Source of the DNA: Planktotalea arctica
GTDB lineage: Bacteria > Pseudomonadota > Alphaproteobacteria > Rhodobacterales > Rhodobacteraceae
Assembly: GCF_002105285.1 (NCBI RefSeq)
Contig: NZ_MUHR01000003.1
Coordinates: 1 to 64,000, forward strand
DNA length: 64,000 nt
Direction of reading: 5' to 3'
Made by a program: the position numbers and the translations under genes. The notes beneath the pieces were generated by a model. The model saw only the letters and a program-made list of their open reading frames with translations, had not been told where the DNA came from and made no database searches. Shown here piece by piece: positions 1-7,715 of the stretch. Position 1 is the stretch's first letter. The number at the start of each line of letters is the position of its first letter.

Positions 1-1057
1 CTGGGCAACGACAGCGATCCGGACGGCGACCCCCTGACGGTGATCTCGGCAAGCTCGCCCAATGGCACGGTCACGATCAATCCCGATGGCACGCTGGATT
101 ACCAGTCCGATCCCGGTTTTGAGGGCACGGACAACATCACATATGTGATCGAGGACGGGCGCGGCGGTTCGGACACCGGCGTTGTGCGCGTTTCGGTGCG
201 TGACACTGGCGGCGGCAACACTGCCCCGACTCCGGTCGCGGATGTTGCGGCGACGCCCGTCGATACGCTGCTGGACGATCTTGATGTTCTGGGCAATGAC
301 AGCGATCCGGACGGTGATCCGCTGACGGTTGTTGCGGCCACGGCTGGCAATGGCACGGTCACGATCAATCCTGACGGCACGTTGGATTACCAGCCTGATC
401 CGGGCTTTGAGGGTATCGATACGATCACCTATGTGGTCGATGACGGCAATGGCAGCACGGTTTCTGCGCCGGTCACGGTCACGGTGGGTACGCCGCCGCT
501 GAATTCTCCGCCCGTCGCAGTGAATGATGCGCCAGCAAGCACACCGCTGGATACGCTGCTCGAAGATATTGATGTTCTGGGCAATGACAGTGATCCGGAC
601 GGCGATCCTCTGACTGTTACGGCGGCCACAGCGCCCAACGGCACGGTTACGATCAACCCTGACGGCACGCTGGATTATCAGCCTGACCTCGGGTTCACTG
701 GTGATGATACTATCACCTATGCGATCACCGACAGCATCAGTGGTACCGATACGGCGACACTCGTCGTGACGGTCGGCACGGCGAACCTGGATCCAAATGC
801 GGATCCTGATACGTCGAGCACGACTGCGGGCACGCCTGTCACCATCTTCCCGCTTGGCAATGACAGTGATCCGGATGGCGATCCTTTGACGATCACCTCC
901 GCGAGCGCGCCCGATGGCACGGTTACGATCTCTGCTGACGGGACCTCCGTAACCTATACGCCGGACCTCGGTTTCGATGATGACGTGGATTCGATCACCT
1001 ACACTATTTCCGATGGCAATGGCGGCTCGGACACCTCTTCGATTCAGGTGATCGTGG
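1..1057 (+). repeat. In-gene tandem cadherin-like repeats (about 288 bp units)
   Basis: Four copies of the block encoding LGNDSDPDGDPLTV begin at bases 1, 289, 577 and 853, giving unit lengths of 288, 288 and 276 bp. Each is followed by a shared segment reading NGTVTINPDGTLDYQ or a close variant. The array probably continues to the left. Near-identical units like these are prone to copy-number change by recombination and to assembly collapse. Confidence 0.85.
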
Positions 1058-3219
1058 GAACGCCGGGCCTTGACGGTATTGTCGAGGGCACAGGCGGTGA
1101 TGATCTTATTGATCTTGGCTATCTGGGTGATCCGGATGGCGATCAAATCGACAACTCTGATGCGATTGCACCGGGCGCTGGCGCTCAGGATGATGTGGTC
1201 GAAGCAGGCGCGGGCGATGACACCATCGACTCCGGGCTTGGTGATGACTTTGTAACGGCTGGCCCTGGCGATGATGATATCACGACAGGCGAGGGCGATG
1301 ACACAGTCTTCGGCGGCCTTGGCCTCGATACGATCGATACGGGCGCTGGCGAGGATTCGGTCTTTTCCGGTGATGGGGACGATTCCATTACGACCGGCGA
1401 CGGCTCTGATACCGTGCTCGCAGGTATTGGCGATGACGTGATCGACACAAGCGGTGCAATTCCGCTTCTGGACGATGCGCCATTCCCCTCCATCCCGACT
1501 GACAGCGATCCGGAAGACGATCGCGACTTTGTCGATGCAGATGAGGGCAATGATCTGATCACCACCGGTGATGACGCAGATACGATCTTCGGCGGCGAGG
1601 GTGACGATACGATCAACTCGGGTATCGACGATGACGAAGTCTACGGGGATGGTGGCGATGACCTCATCAACGATGAGCAAGGCTCTGACTTTATCAATGC
1701 TGGCGCTGGCGATGATACGATCAATGCGGGTATCGACACCTTCTCCGATTACATCGGCGATGATCCCAACCTGCCCCTTACGGACAGCGGCATCACCTTT
1801 GTCACTGATCCTGATCGGGATGATGGCCGGGATACGGTCTTCGGCGGCGCGGGCAATGACATTATCAACACGGGCGATGATGCGGATAGCATCGACGGCG
1901 GTGCGGATAACGACACGATCAATGCGGGTATTGACGACGATACGGTGCGCGGCGGTCTTGGCGATGATAGCATCTTTGGCGGCCATGGCTCGGACACGAT
2001 TTCCGGTGGCGACGGTGATGACTTCATCGATGCGGGCCACACGGGAACACCGGGTTATATCGGCGATGTCGAAGATGCGCTGGAGCTTCCGGGCCTCGAG
2101 CTGAATGACCGCGATGTGGTTACAGGCGGGGCTGGCAACGATACGATCTTCGGCGGCGACGACGACGACTCGATCATTGGTGGTCAGGGCAACGACTTCA
2201 TCGATGGTGGCATCGACGATGACACGCTTATTGCGAGTTCCGGAAATGACACTGTCCTAGGCGGTTCTGGTGATGATCTTATCACTGGCGAGGGTGGTCT
2301 GGACTCACTTGTTGGCGGTGATGGTAGCGATACAATCGACGGCGGCGGCGACAGCGATACGATTATCGGTGGCGCAGGTGCAGACAGCATCTTTGGCGGT
2401 AGCGGCGAAGACAGCATTGTCGGCGCGACAGCAGGCGACACGATTGACGGCGGCGAAGGTCCAACGGACTTTGACACGCTCGATCTTCGCGGCGCAGGCG
2501 CGGCGGCAAACGTCGGGGGTCGTACGACCATCGATTATGATGCCCCGGGCTCTGAAGGCGGTATCGTCAACTTCCTTGATGCGGCAGATGTGCTCACGGG
2601 TACGGCGCGTTTCGACAATATCGAGAACGTCATTCCCTGCTTTACGCCCGGAACGCTGATCGCAACGCCAACCGGCGAGCGCAAAGTGGAAGATTTGAAG
2701 GCCGGGGACCGCGTCATCACGCGCGACAATGGCATTCAGGAAATCCGCTGGAGTGGTTCAAAGGATCTGAGCGGCGCACAGCTTGCTGCGAATGATCACC
2801 TGCAACCGATCCTGATCCGTGCAGGCGCTCTTGGGGCCAATCTGCCCGAGCATGATATTCTGGTTTCGCCGCAGCACCGTATGTTGCTGACAACAGATCA
2901 GGCGGCCATGTATTTTGAAGAACGTGAAGTTCTTGTGGCAGCCAAGCATCTGACGATCTTGGACGGTGTGGACCGTGTGACCAGTTCGGGCACGACCTAT
3001 ATCCACATCATGTTCGAACAACATGAGGTAGTTTTGTCCAACGGCACCTGGTCCGAGAGCTTCCAGCCAGGCGATTACACGCTTGATGGGATCGGCAAGG
3101 AACAGCGCGACGAAATTCTGGAACTTTTCCCGGAACTCGCCACGCAAGTTGGCTCCGAAGCCTATCAGGCTGCGCGCCGGACCTTGAAGAAATACGAAGC
3201 AGCACTTCTGCTTGGGTAA
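1..3219 (+). CDS. Cadherin-like/RTX repeat protein with C-terminal Hint domain (5' partial)
   Basis: The frame is open from base 1, so the gene begins left of the window; only the C-terminal 1,072 codons are present. In order it shows cadherin-like Ig repeats (unit signature LGNDSDPDGDPLTV, recurring every 92-96 residues), a long aspartate/glycine-rich RTX-type calcium-binding region of GDDTI/GGxGND nonapeptides (about 1080-2500), and a Hint (hedgehog/intein-like) domain starting at Cys codon 2638 (CFTPGTLI), with a later SPQHRMLL block. Family knowledge: such proteins are exported, fold in external calcium and act in adhesion or biofilm matrix; the Hint domain may cut the protein autocatalytically. 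A type I secretion partner is not in view. The next gene carries the same Hint domain. The overall class is secure; the substrate or surface target is unknown. Confidence 0.9.
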   Translation: MGNDSDPDGDPLTVISASSPNGTVTINPDGTLDYQSDPGFEGTDNITYVIEDGRGGSDTGVVRVSVRDTGGGNTAPTPVADVAATPVDTLLDDLDVLGNDSDPDGDPLTVVAATAGNGTVTINPDGTLDYQPDPGFEGIDTITYVVDDGNGSTVSAPVTVTVGTPPLNSPPVAVNDAPASTPLDTLLEDIDVLGNDSDPDGDPLTVTAATAPNGTVTINPDGTLDYQPDLGFTGDDTITYAITDSISGTDTATLVVTVGTANLDPNADPDTSSTTAGTPVTIFPLGNDSDPDGDPLTITSASAPDGTVTISADGTSVTYTPDLGFDDDVDSITYTISDGNGGSDTSSIQVIVGTPGLDGIVEGTGGDDLIDLGYLGDPDGDQIDNSDAIAPGAGAQDDVVEAGAGDDTIDSGLGDDFVTAGPGDDDITTGEGDDTVFGGLGLDTIDTGAGEDSVFSGDGDDSITTGDGSDTVLAGIGDDVIDTSGAIPLLDDAPFPSIPTDSDPEDDRDFVDADEGNDLITTGDDADTIFGGEGDDTINSGIDDDEVYGDGGDDLINDEQGSDFINAGAGDDTINAGIDTFSDYIGDDPNLPLTDSGITFVTDPDRDDGRDTVFGGAGNDIINTGDDADSIDGGADNDTINAGIDDDTVRGGLGDDSIFGGHGSDTISGGDGDDFIDAGHTGTPGYIGDVEDALELPGLELNDRDVVTGGAGNDTIFGGDDDDSIIGGQGNDFIDGGIDDDTLIASSGNDTVLGGSGDDLITGEGGLDSLVGGDGSDTIDGGGDSDTIIGGAGADSIFGGSGEDSIVGATAGDTIDGGEGPTDFDTLDLRGAGAAANVGGRTTIDYDAPGSEGGIVNFLDAADVLTGTARFDNIENVIPCFTPGTLIATPTGERKVEDLKAGDRVITRDNGIQEIRWSGSKDLSGAQLAANDHLQPILIRAGALGANLPEHDILVSPQHRMLLTTDQAAMYFEEREVLVAAKHLTILDGVDRVTSSGTTYIHIMFEQHEVVLSNGTWSESFQPGDYTLDGIGKEQRDEILELFPELATQVGSEAYQAARRTLKKYEAALLLG
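1522..2290 (+). repeat. Higher-order repeat inside the RTX region
   Basis: Above the nonapeptide level, three long modules start with RD(F/T/V)V at 1522, 1828 and 2110. The first two complete modules are 102 and 94 residues. Each has the same succession of nonapeptides (including TGDDADxI and GIDDDxV), and the first two end in a non-RTX spacer containing YIGD. The third module lacks the spacer and runs into ordinary RTX repeats. Confidence 0.75.
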
Positions 3220-3292
3220 GGCACCCCTGTAGAGGTTCATGCCTCACCGAGATATGCAGCTCTGGTGAACAGGGGGCTGATCACCAGTATAG

Positions 3293-3318
3293 AAAAGAGG
3301 CGGGAAACCGCCTCTTTT
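3293..3318 (+). terminator. Rho-independent terminator after the RTX/Hint gene
   Basis: A perfect 11-bp stem (AAAAGAGGCGG / CCGCCTCTTTT) closes on a GAAA tetraloop and ends in a T tract, 74 bp after the stop codon. The A-rich left arm means it could also work on the opposite strand. Confidence 0.9.
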
Positions 3319-3874
3319 CGCCATTGAAATGCGAGGCTTTTTACCATGGGATCGCTTTTTTACGGTTTATTATCAGATGTTTAAGAGAATTTTTTGTGAA
3401 GCGCTGCGTTTGTTCGCCCTTGGGGGCGCTGTGACAAGGGAACATGCGGCACCGGTTTTTTGAAGGAAGCCCCACGTCGCGGAATGCTTCATGACAAAGC
3501 GGCAGATGACACAACTCTGGGGCACGCGTGCAAGACATCTTACCGAGCCGTTTCACTGAGCCATCGCACCTTGCCGCCTGCGTGCGAATCGATTCAGCGA
3601 ATGAGCAGTTTTTGTACGCTCCAAAGCCAAAATTCGGGAATGGTTTACGCGATTTTTTCCATCTGCGCGGGGCTTTTCGAAGGCTTTGAAACAGAACCTC
3701 TGTGCGCTGAGTTGTAACCCTCCCCTATAACACTTTTAGGTTGCACTCTTGCGCGGGTTTTCCCAAATGCCGTGAGTGAACCACATGTTTGCCGCATTTG
3801 CGCCCTGATTGAAGGGCATCTCTGTTTACGTAGAGTGAGACCACGGTAAGTTGGCCTGCGAAGAAGCGAGAGTG
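3319..3874. other. Intergenic region without a convincing gene
   Basis: About 550 bp lie between the terminator and the stand-alone Hint gene. Reading frames here (for example 3460-3717 on the plus strand) have no ribosome-binding site and no recognisable protein features. A weak promoter-like pair, TTGAAG followed 16 bp later by TAGAGT, sits shortly before the Hint gene. I see no repeat, RNA gene or mobile element. Confidence 0.5.
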
Positions 3875-4573
3875 ATGAGTGTTTTTGGTTCAGGTTTAAG
3901 TCTTCGTAACGCCGTTGGTTCTGTTGTGTGCGACTATCACGGTGCGGGTGGCCAACTCTCGCATCGAGCTACTTCCTACTGCCCCTGTTTTACCCCCGGA
4001 ACGCTGATCAAGACTGACTTTGGCGAAGTTCCGGTCGAAGAACTGACTGTGGGCACGCGTGTTTTGACGCGTGACAACGGGTATCGTGCGATCGTTTGGA
4101 CGGGTCATCGCCTTCTGGAACAAGACGTTCTAAGCGCGCATCCGTCGCTGTACCCGATCCGTATCTCCAAAGGCGCGCTTGGCCCGAACTTGCCCGAGCG
4201 CGACACGCGGGTGTCACCGCAGCATCGCATGCTATTGAACAATGACCAGATACGCGCATGGTTCGATGCGGACGAAGTCCTCGTGGCAGCGCATCTGTTG
4301 ACCTGTTTCAAGGGTGTCGCACGCGAGGCTGTGCAGAATGTTACCTATATTCATTTCATGTTCGATCAGCACGAAATTGTTCTGGCGGATGGCGCATGGT
4401 CGGAAAGCTACCAACCAAGCGATATGCGCCTCGGGGCGATCGACGAGCAACACCGCGTCGAGCTTTTGAGCATCTTTCCAGAACTGGCAGACGATGCCGG
4501 ATTGGTCTTTCCAGCCGCACGTGCGTCGATCGATGCTGCGCAGTTTTCCAAAGCGGTTCTGCCGTCAGAGTGA
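3875..4573 (+). CDS. Stand-alone Hint-domain protein
   Basis: This 232-residue protein is essentially one Hint_2-type domain. Its CFTPGTLI start, the TRDNGYRAIVWTG block and the SPQHRMLLNNDQ block align with the C-terminal domain of the RTX protein just upstream. The ATG at 3875 is chosen because upstream in-frame codons offer only a TTG at 3851; its ribosome site (GCGAGAG) is mediocre. No RTX or Ig repeats and no clear signal peptide precede the domain. In the family, Hint_2 domains usually end large surface proteins and are thought to self-process. A short free-standing copy could be a decayed paralog, a donor domain for recombination, or a protein with a separate role. The last 9 bases overlap the convergent nucleotidyltransferase gene. 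Confidence 0.8.
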   Translation: MSVFGSGLSLRNAVGSVVCDYHGAGGQLSHRATSYCPCFTPGTLIKTDFGEVPVEELTVGTRVLTRDNGYRAIVWTGHRLLEQDVLSAHPSLYPIRISKGALGPNLPERDTRVSPQHRMLLNNDQIRAWFDADEVLVAAHLLTCFKGVAREAVQNVTYIHFMFDQHEIVLADGAWSESYQPSDMRLGAIDEQHRVELLSIFPELADDAGLVFPAARASIDAAQFSKAVLPSE

Positions 4574-5155
4574 CGCGCGCCATGCGCTCCACTCTTCGGG
4601 TGTATCAAGATCGAGGCGCGCCTTTTGTCCGTCCAGTGCGTGAAATCTGAGCTGCGCCTTGTGGCTTTTCAGGATCGGCGCTGCGCCTTGATCGCCTGAT
4701 AGATCACTGAAACCACTTAGACATGCACGCGGAAAGATAACCGGATGTCCGGGTGTTCCATCTCGGCATGTGGCTTGTAAAATACCCTCGGGATCGCCTG
4801 CATAGGCCGCTACCAACTGCTTCAAATCACTGGTTTCAAGGCTTGGCATATCGGGTGGCAAGACCATCATTGCCTCGACGCCCTCGGGCATCGCAGCCGC
4901 CCCCGCGCGCAAGGAGGCGGACATGCCGTGCGCTGCATTTGGGACGGGGATTAGTGCCACGTCCAAAGCCGTGAGCGCTCTGGCCCTTGGGTGATCTAGG
5001 CTTGGCAAGGTGGCAAAAACCTCCATGCCAGCTGCCAAAGCGCGCGAGGCCATGAGGGCCAAACAAGGCTGGCCACCCACATCTTCGAGCAATTTGTCCG
5101 CCCCGCGCATACGCGACGACGCCCCCGCCGCAGGCAAGAGGCAGGCCATACGCAT
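4565..5155 (-). CDS. MobA/MocA-like nucleotidyltransferase
   Basis: The 196-residue protein has the N-terminal nucleotide-binding signature LPAAGASSRMRGADKLL of NTP_transf_3 enzymes, followed by LPPDMPSL, which carries the metal-binding aspartate, and a GTPGHPVIFPR segment. Family members transfer CMP or GMP to molybdenum cofactor for xanthine-oxidase-type or DMSO-reductase-type enzymes (MocA, MobA); other nucleotide donors are possible. The start ATG overlaps the TGA of the upstream oxidoreductase gene by one base (TGATG), so translation is probably coupled. No molybdoenzyme gene is visible nearby, so the MocA assignment rests on sequence type only. A second in-frame ATG lies two codons downstream. 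Confidence 0.8.
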   Translation of the reverse strand: MRMACLLPAAGASSRMRGADKLLEDVGGQPCLALMASRALAAGMEVFATLPSLDHPRARALTALDVALIPVPNAAHGMSASLRAGAAAMPEGVEAMMVLPPDMPSLETSDLKQLVAAYAGDPEGILQATCRDGTPGHPVIFPRACLSGFSDLSGDQGAAPILKSHKAQLRFHALDGQKARLDLDTPEEWSAWRASL

Positions 5156-7560
5156 CAGCCGCGCATCCGTGCGCCGTCCGCATCGAACAGGGCTTCTGTG
5201 ATCAATGTCGCCTTGCGCATTTGTCCAAGAATTTCGATCTCCACGACCAGTCCCTCTTGCGCCAAGGCGCGTGGGATCAACGCCTGTGCGATCGACTTGC
5301 GCGCATGATGCGAGTAGCCGCCGGAGGTGCAAAAACCCTGTACTTCGCCGTCGATCCACACAGGTTCATAAGCGACCACATCGGCCGTCTGCGCATCCAC
5401 TTCGAAGGCGCAAAGCTGGCGGGTAGGGGGGCTGGCGCGCTCGTGTTCTGCCGCGGCGCGGCCGATGAAATCGGTGTTTTTCTTGAAGCTGATGAAACGA
5501 TCCATTCCGGTTTCTGCGGCTGTATAGTCGGGGGAGAATTCCGACAGCCACGAGCCAAAGAATTTATCAAGCCGCAGGCTCATCATCGCGCGCATCCCGA
5601 AAGGTGTCATGCCGTGCTGTTTTCCCTCGCTCCAGAGCGTGGTCCAAAGGCGGCGCTGATCCATAGGATCGCAGTAGATTTCATAGCCAAGATCGCCCGT
5701 GTAGCTCAGGCGCTGCACGATGCAATCGACGCTGCCCAGTGTGATCATCTTGACGTCCATAAACCGCATTTCAGCAAGTTCTGGCGCAAGCGCATTGACG
5801 ATTTGAGCAGATTTGGGGCCTGCGATCTGAAAGCCCGTCATGCGGTCCGACACATTGCGAACACTGACACCTTCTTGGTTATGCTGCTCGAACCAGCGGT
5901 GATGTATCGTTTGATATCCGTAGCTTGCAGTCAGTTGGAACCAATCCTCGCTTATGCAGGACACTGTGAAATCACCCATCAAACGCCCCTTTGGCGATAG
6001 CATGGGCGTCAGCGAGACACGGCCCGGCAAAGGGATACGCCCCGCCATGATCCGGTCCAGCCACGCGCGCGCGCCGCTCCCGGTGACTTCGAATTTACCA
6101 AAGTTTTGTAGCTCATTTATACCGACATGGGCGCGCACCGCTTCGACCTCGCGGCGGGTTGCGTCAAAGGCATTGGAGCGGCGGAAACTGGGGGTTTCGA
6201 ATGCCGGCTCATCACCTACGGCAAAGTAATTTGCCACCTCCAATCCGAATTGCTGCCCCCAAACCGCACCCATTTTGGTGAACGTGTCATACATCGGCGT
6301 GGTGCGATGCGGGCGCGCAGCGGGCAGTTCTTCGTTGGGGTAGCTGACCGAAAAGCGCTTTTGATAGTTCTCAATGACCTTTGGCAATGTGTAGCCCTTG
6401 GTGATCCAAGGGCCAAAACGAGCAACATCCATCGCCGTGACATCGCGCTCCGTCTCGCCCTCGATCATCCATTGAGCCAGCATCAACCCAACGCCGCCAC
6501 CTTGGCTAAAGCCTGCCATGACGCCGCAAGCGGACCAGTAATTGCGCAGGCCCGGCACAGGGCCGACCAGCGGATTGCCATCGGGCGCAAAGGTGAACGG
6601 ACCGTGGATCACCGATTTGATGCCAGCGGTTTCGAGGACGGGAAAGCGTTTGTAAGCAAAAGCGATACTGTCTTCGATCTTGTCGTAATCGTCGGGCAAA
6701 AGTTCATGGCCAAAGTCCCACGGCGTGCCGTCAACGGCCCAAGGGCGGCAGGGTTGCTCGTAAAAACCAATGCACAGCCCGCGACCTTCTTGGCGCAGAT
6801 AACTCTCGCCCGCGGGGTCCATCACATGCGGATGCTCGCCGTCCATCTCCATGATCTGGGGGATGTCATCAGTGACGATATATTGATGTTCCATCGGGTG
6901 CAGTGGCAGATAGGCACCCGCCATCGCGCCCACTTCGCGCGCCCAAAGACCACCCGCGTTAACGATATGCTCGGCGTGGATCGTGCCCTTGTTGGTAACC
7001 ACATCCCACGTGCCATCGGGGCGTTGATTGGTCTCTTCCACCTTGCAGTGGGTTTCAATGCTCGCCCCGCCCATGCGCGCCGCTTTGGCATAGGCATGCG
7101 TCGTGCCGGACGGATCAAGGTGGCCATCAAGCGGATCATAAAGCGCGCCAAGGATGCCGTCTATGTTGGTCACCGGGGCAATTTTTCTGATCTCTTCGGG
7201 GCCGACGATTTCGGTTTCCAGCCCCATGTAGCGATGCTTGGCGCGCTCTGCGAGCAGCATATCGAACCGTTCCTGATTGTCCGCCAGCGTGACGCCGCCC
7301 ACATGGTGAAGGCCGCAGGACATGCCGGTGATCTCTTCCAACTCTTTGTAAAGATTGATCGTATAGCCCTGAAGCGCTGCCATATTGGTGTCGCCGTTCA
7401 GCGTATGAAATCCACCCGCCGCGTGCCACGTCGAGCCAGAGGTCAACTCTGAGCGCTCGATCAGCATGACATCGGACCAGCCCAGCTTGGTCAGGTGATA
7501 CAATACCGAACATCCGACGACGCCGCCGCCGATCACGGCTACTCTGGTGGTGGTTTTCAT
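5155..7560 (-). CDS. FAD-dependent oxidoreductase with GcvT domains, dimethylglycine/sarcosine dehydrogenase family
   Basis: The 801-residue protein begins with a dinucleotide fold (VIGGGVVGCSVLYHL) and the SGSTWHAAGG segment, whose histidine carries covalent FAD in mitochondrial dimethylglycine dehydrogenase. An FAO_M-type middle region and C-terminal GCV_T/GCV_T_C domains follow, the usual DMGDH/SarDH layout and length. Family enzymes oxidatively demethylate N-methylglycines and pass the one-carbon unit to tetrahydrofolate. The start at 7560 is chosen over an upstream in-frame codon at 7611 because AAGGA precedes it at normal spacing and homologs begin close to the dinucleotide fold. The gene is divergent from a paralog and coupled to the nucleotidyltransferase. 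The exact substrate cannot be read from the sequence. Confidence 0.88.
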   Translation of the reverse strand: MKTTTRVAVIGGGVVGCSVLYHLTKLGWSDVMLIERSELTSGSTWHAAGGFHTLNGDTNMAALQGYTINLYKELEEITGMSCGLHHVGGVTLADNQERFDMLLAERAKHRYMGLETEIVGPEEIRKIAPVTNIDGILGALYDPLDGHLDPSGTTHAYAKAARMGGASIETHCKVEETNQRPDGTWDVVTNKGTIHAEHIVNAGGLWAREVGAMAGAYLPLHPMEHQYIVTDDIPQIMEMDGEHPHVMDPAGESYLRQEGRGLCIGFYEQPCRPWAVDGTPWDFGHELLPDDYDKIEDSIAFAYKRFPVLETAGIKSVIHGPFTFAPDGNPLVGPVPGLRNYWSACGVMAGFSQGGGVGLMLAQWMIEGETERDVTAMDVARFGPWITKGYTLPKVIENYQKRFSVSYPNEELPAARPHRTTPMYDTFTKMGAVWGQQFGLEVANYFAVGDEPAFETPSFRRSNAFDATRREVEAVRAHVGINELQNFGKFEVTGSGARAWLDRIMAGRIPLPGRVSLTPMLSPKGRLMGDFTVSCISEDWFQLTASYGYQTIHHRWFEQHNQEGVSVRNVSDRMTGFQIAGPKSAQIVNALAPELAEMRFMDVKMITLGSVDCIVQRLSYTGDLGYEIYCDPMDQRRLWTTLWSEGKQHGMTPFGMRAMMSLRLDKFFGSWLSEFSPDYTAAETGMDRFISFKKNTDFIGRAAAEHERASPPTRQLCAFEVDAQTADVVAYEPVWIDGEVQGFCTSGGYSHHARKSIAQALIPRALAQEGLVVEIEILGQMRKATLITEALFDADGARMRG

Positions 7561-7629
7561 GGGGCTTTTCCTTGGTTTTGTCTGATGGTCCGGTTTTTCT
7601 AGAAAAATCACTACGCTCGTTGCCGCGTT

Positions 7630-7646
7630 GCGACATGTTATGTCGC
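7630..7646. promoter_or_regulatory. Candidate operator: 17-bp inverted repeat between divergent DMGDH-type genes
   Basis: GCGACAT-GTT-ATGTCGC is a perfect palindrome with 7-bp arms. It lies in the 155-bp divergent region, 70 bp from each start codon, where one dimeric regulator could control both genes. No regulator gene is adjacent, so the protein that binds is unknown. Confidence 0.55.
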
Positions 7647-7715
7647 CTTCATTGTATTAGTGCCACTTCAGATGGCTAGGCTGAAATAAATATCGCAGCT
7701 TTCGGGAGTTAAGCA

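Noticed and set aside
1-2500. Regular repeats considered as a CRISPR or satellite array
   Set aside because: They are in frame, of variable length and encode cadherin and RTX modules; there are no unique spacers.
3460-3717. 85-codon frame between the two Hint genes
   Set aside because: No ribosome-binding site, no family features, and it overlaps another random frame on the other strand.
6127-7452. Long plus-strand frame opposite the first DMGDH-type gene
   Set aside because: It mirrors a complete, motif-bearing gene. Such antisense frames are common at high G+C, and it has no ribosome site or recognisable fold.
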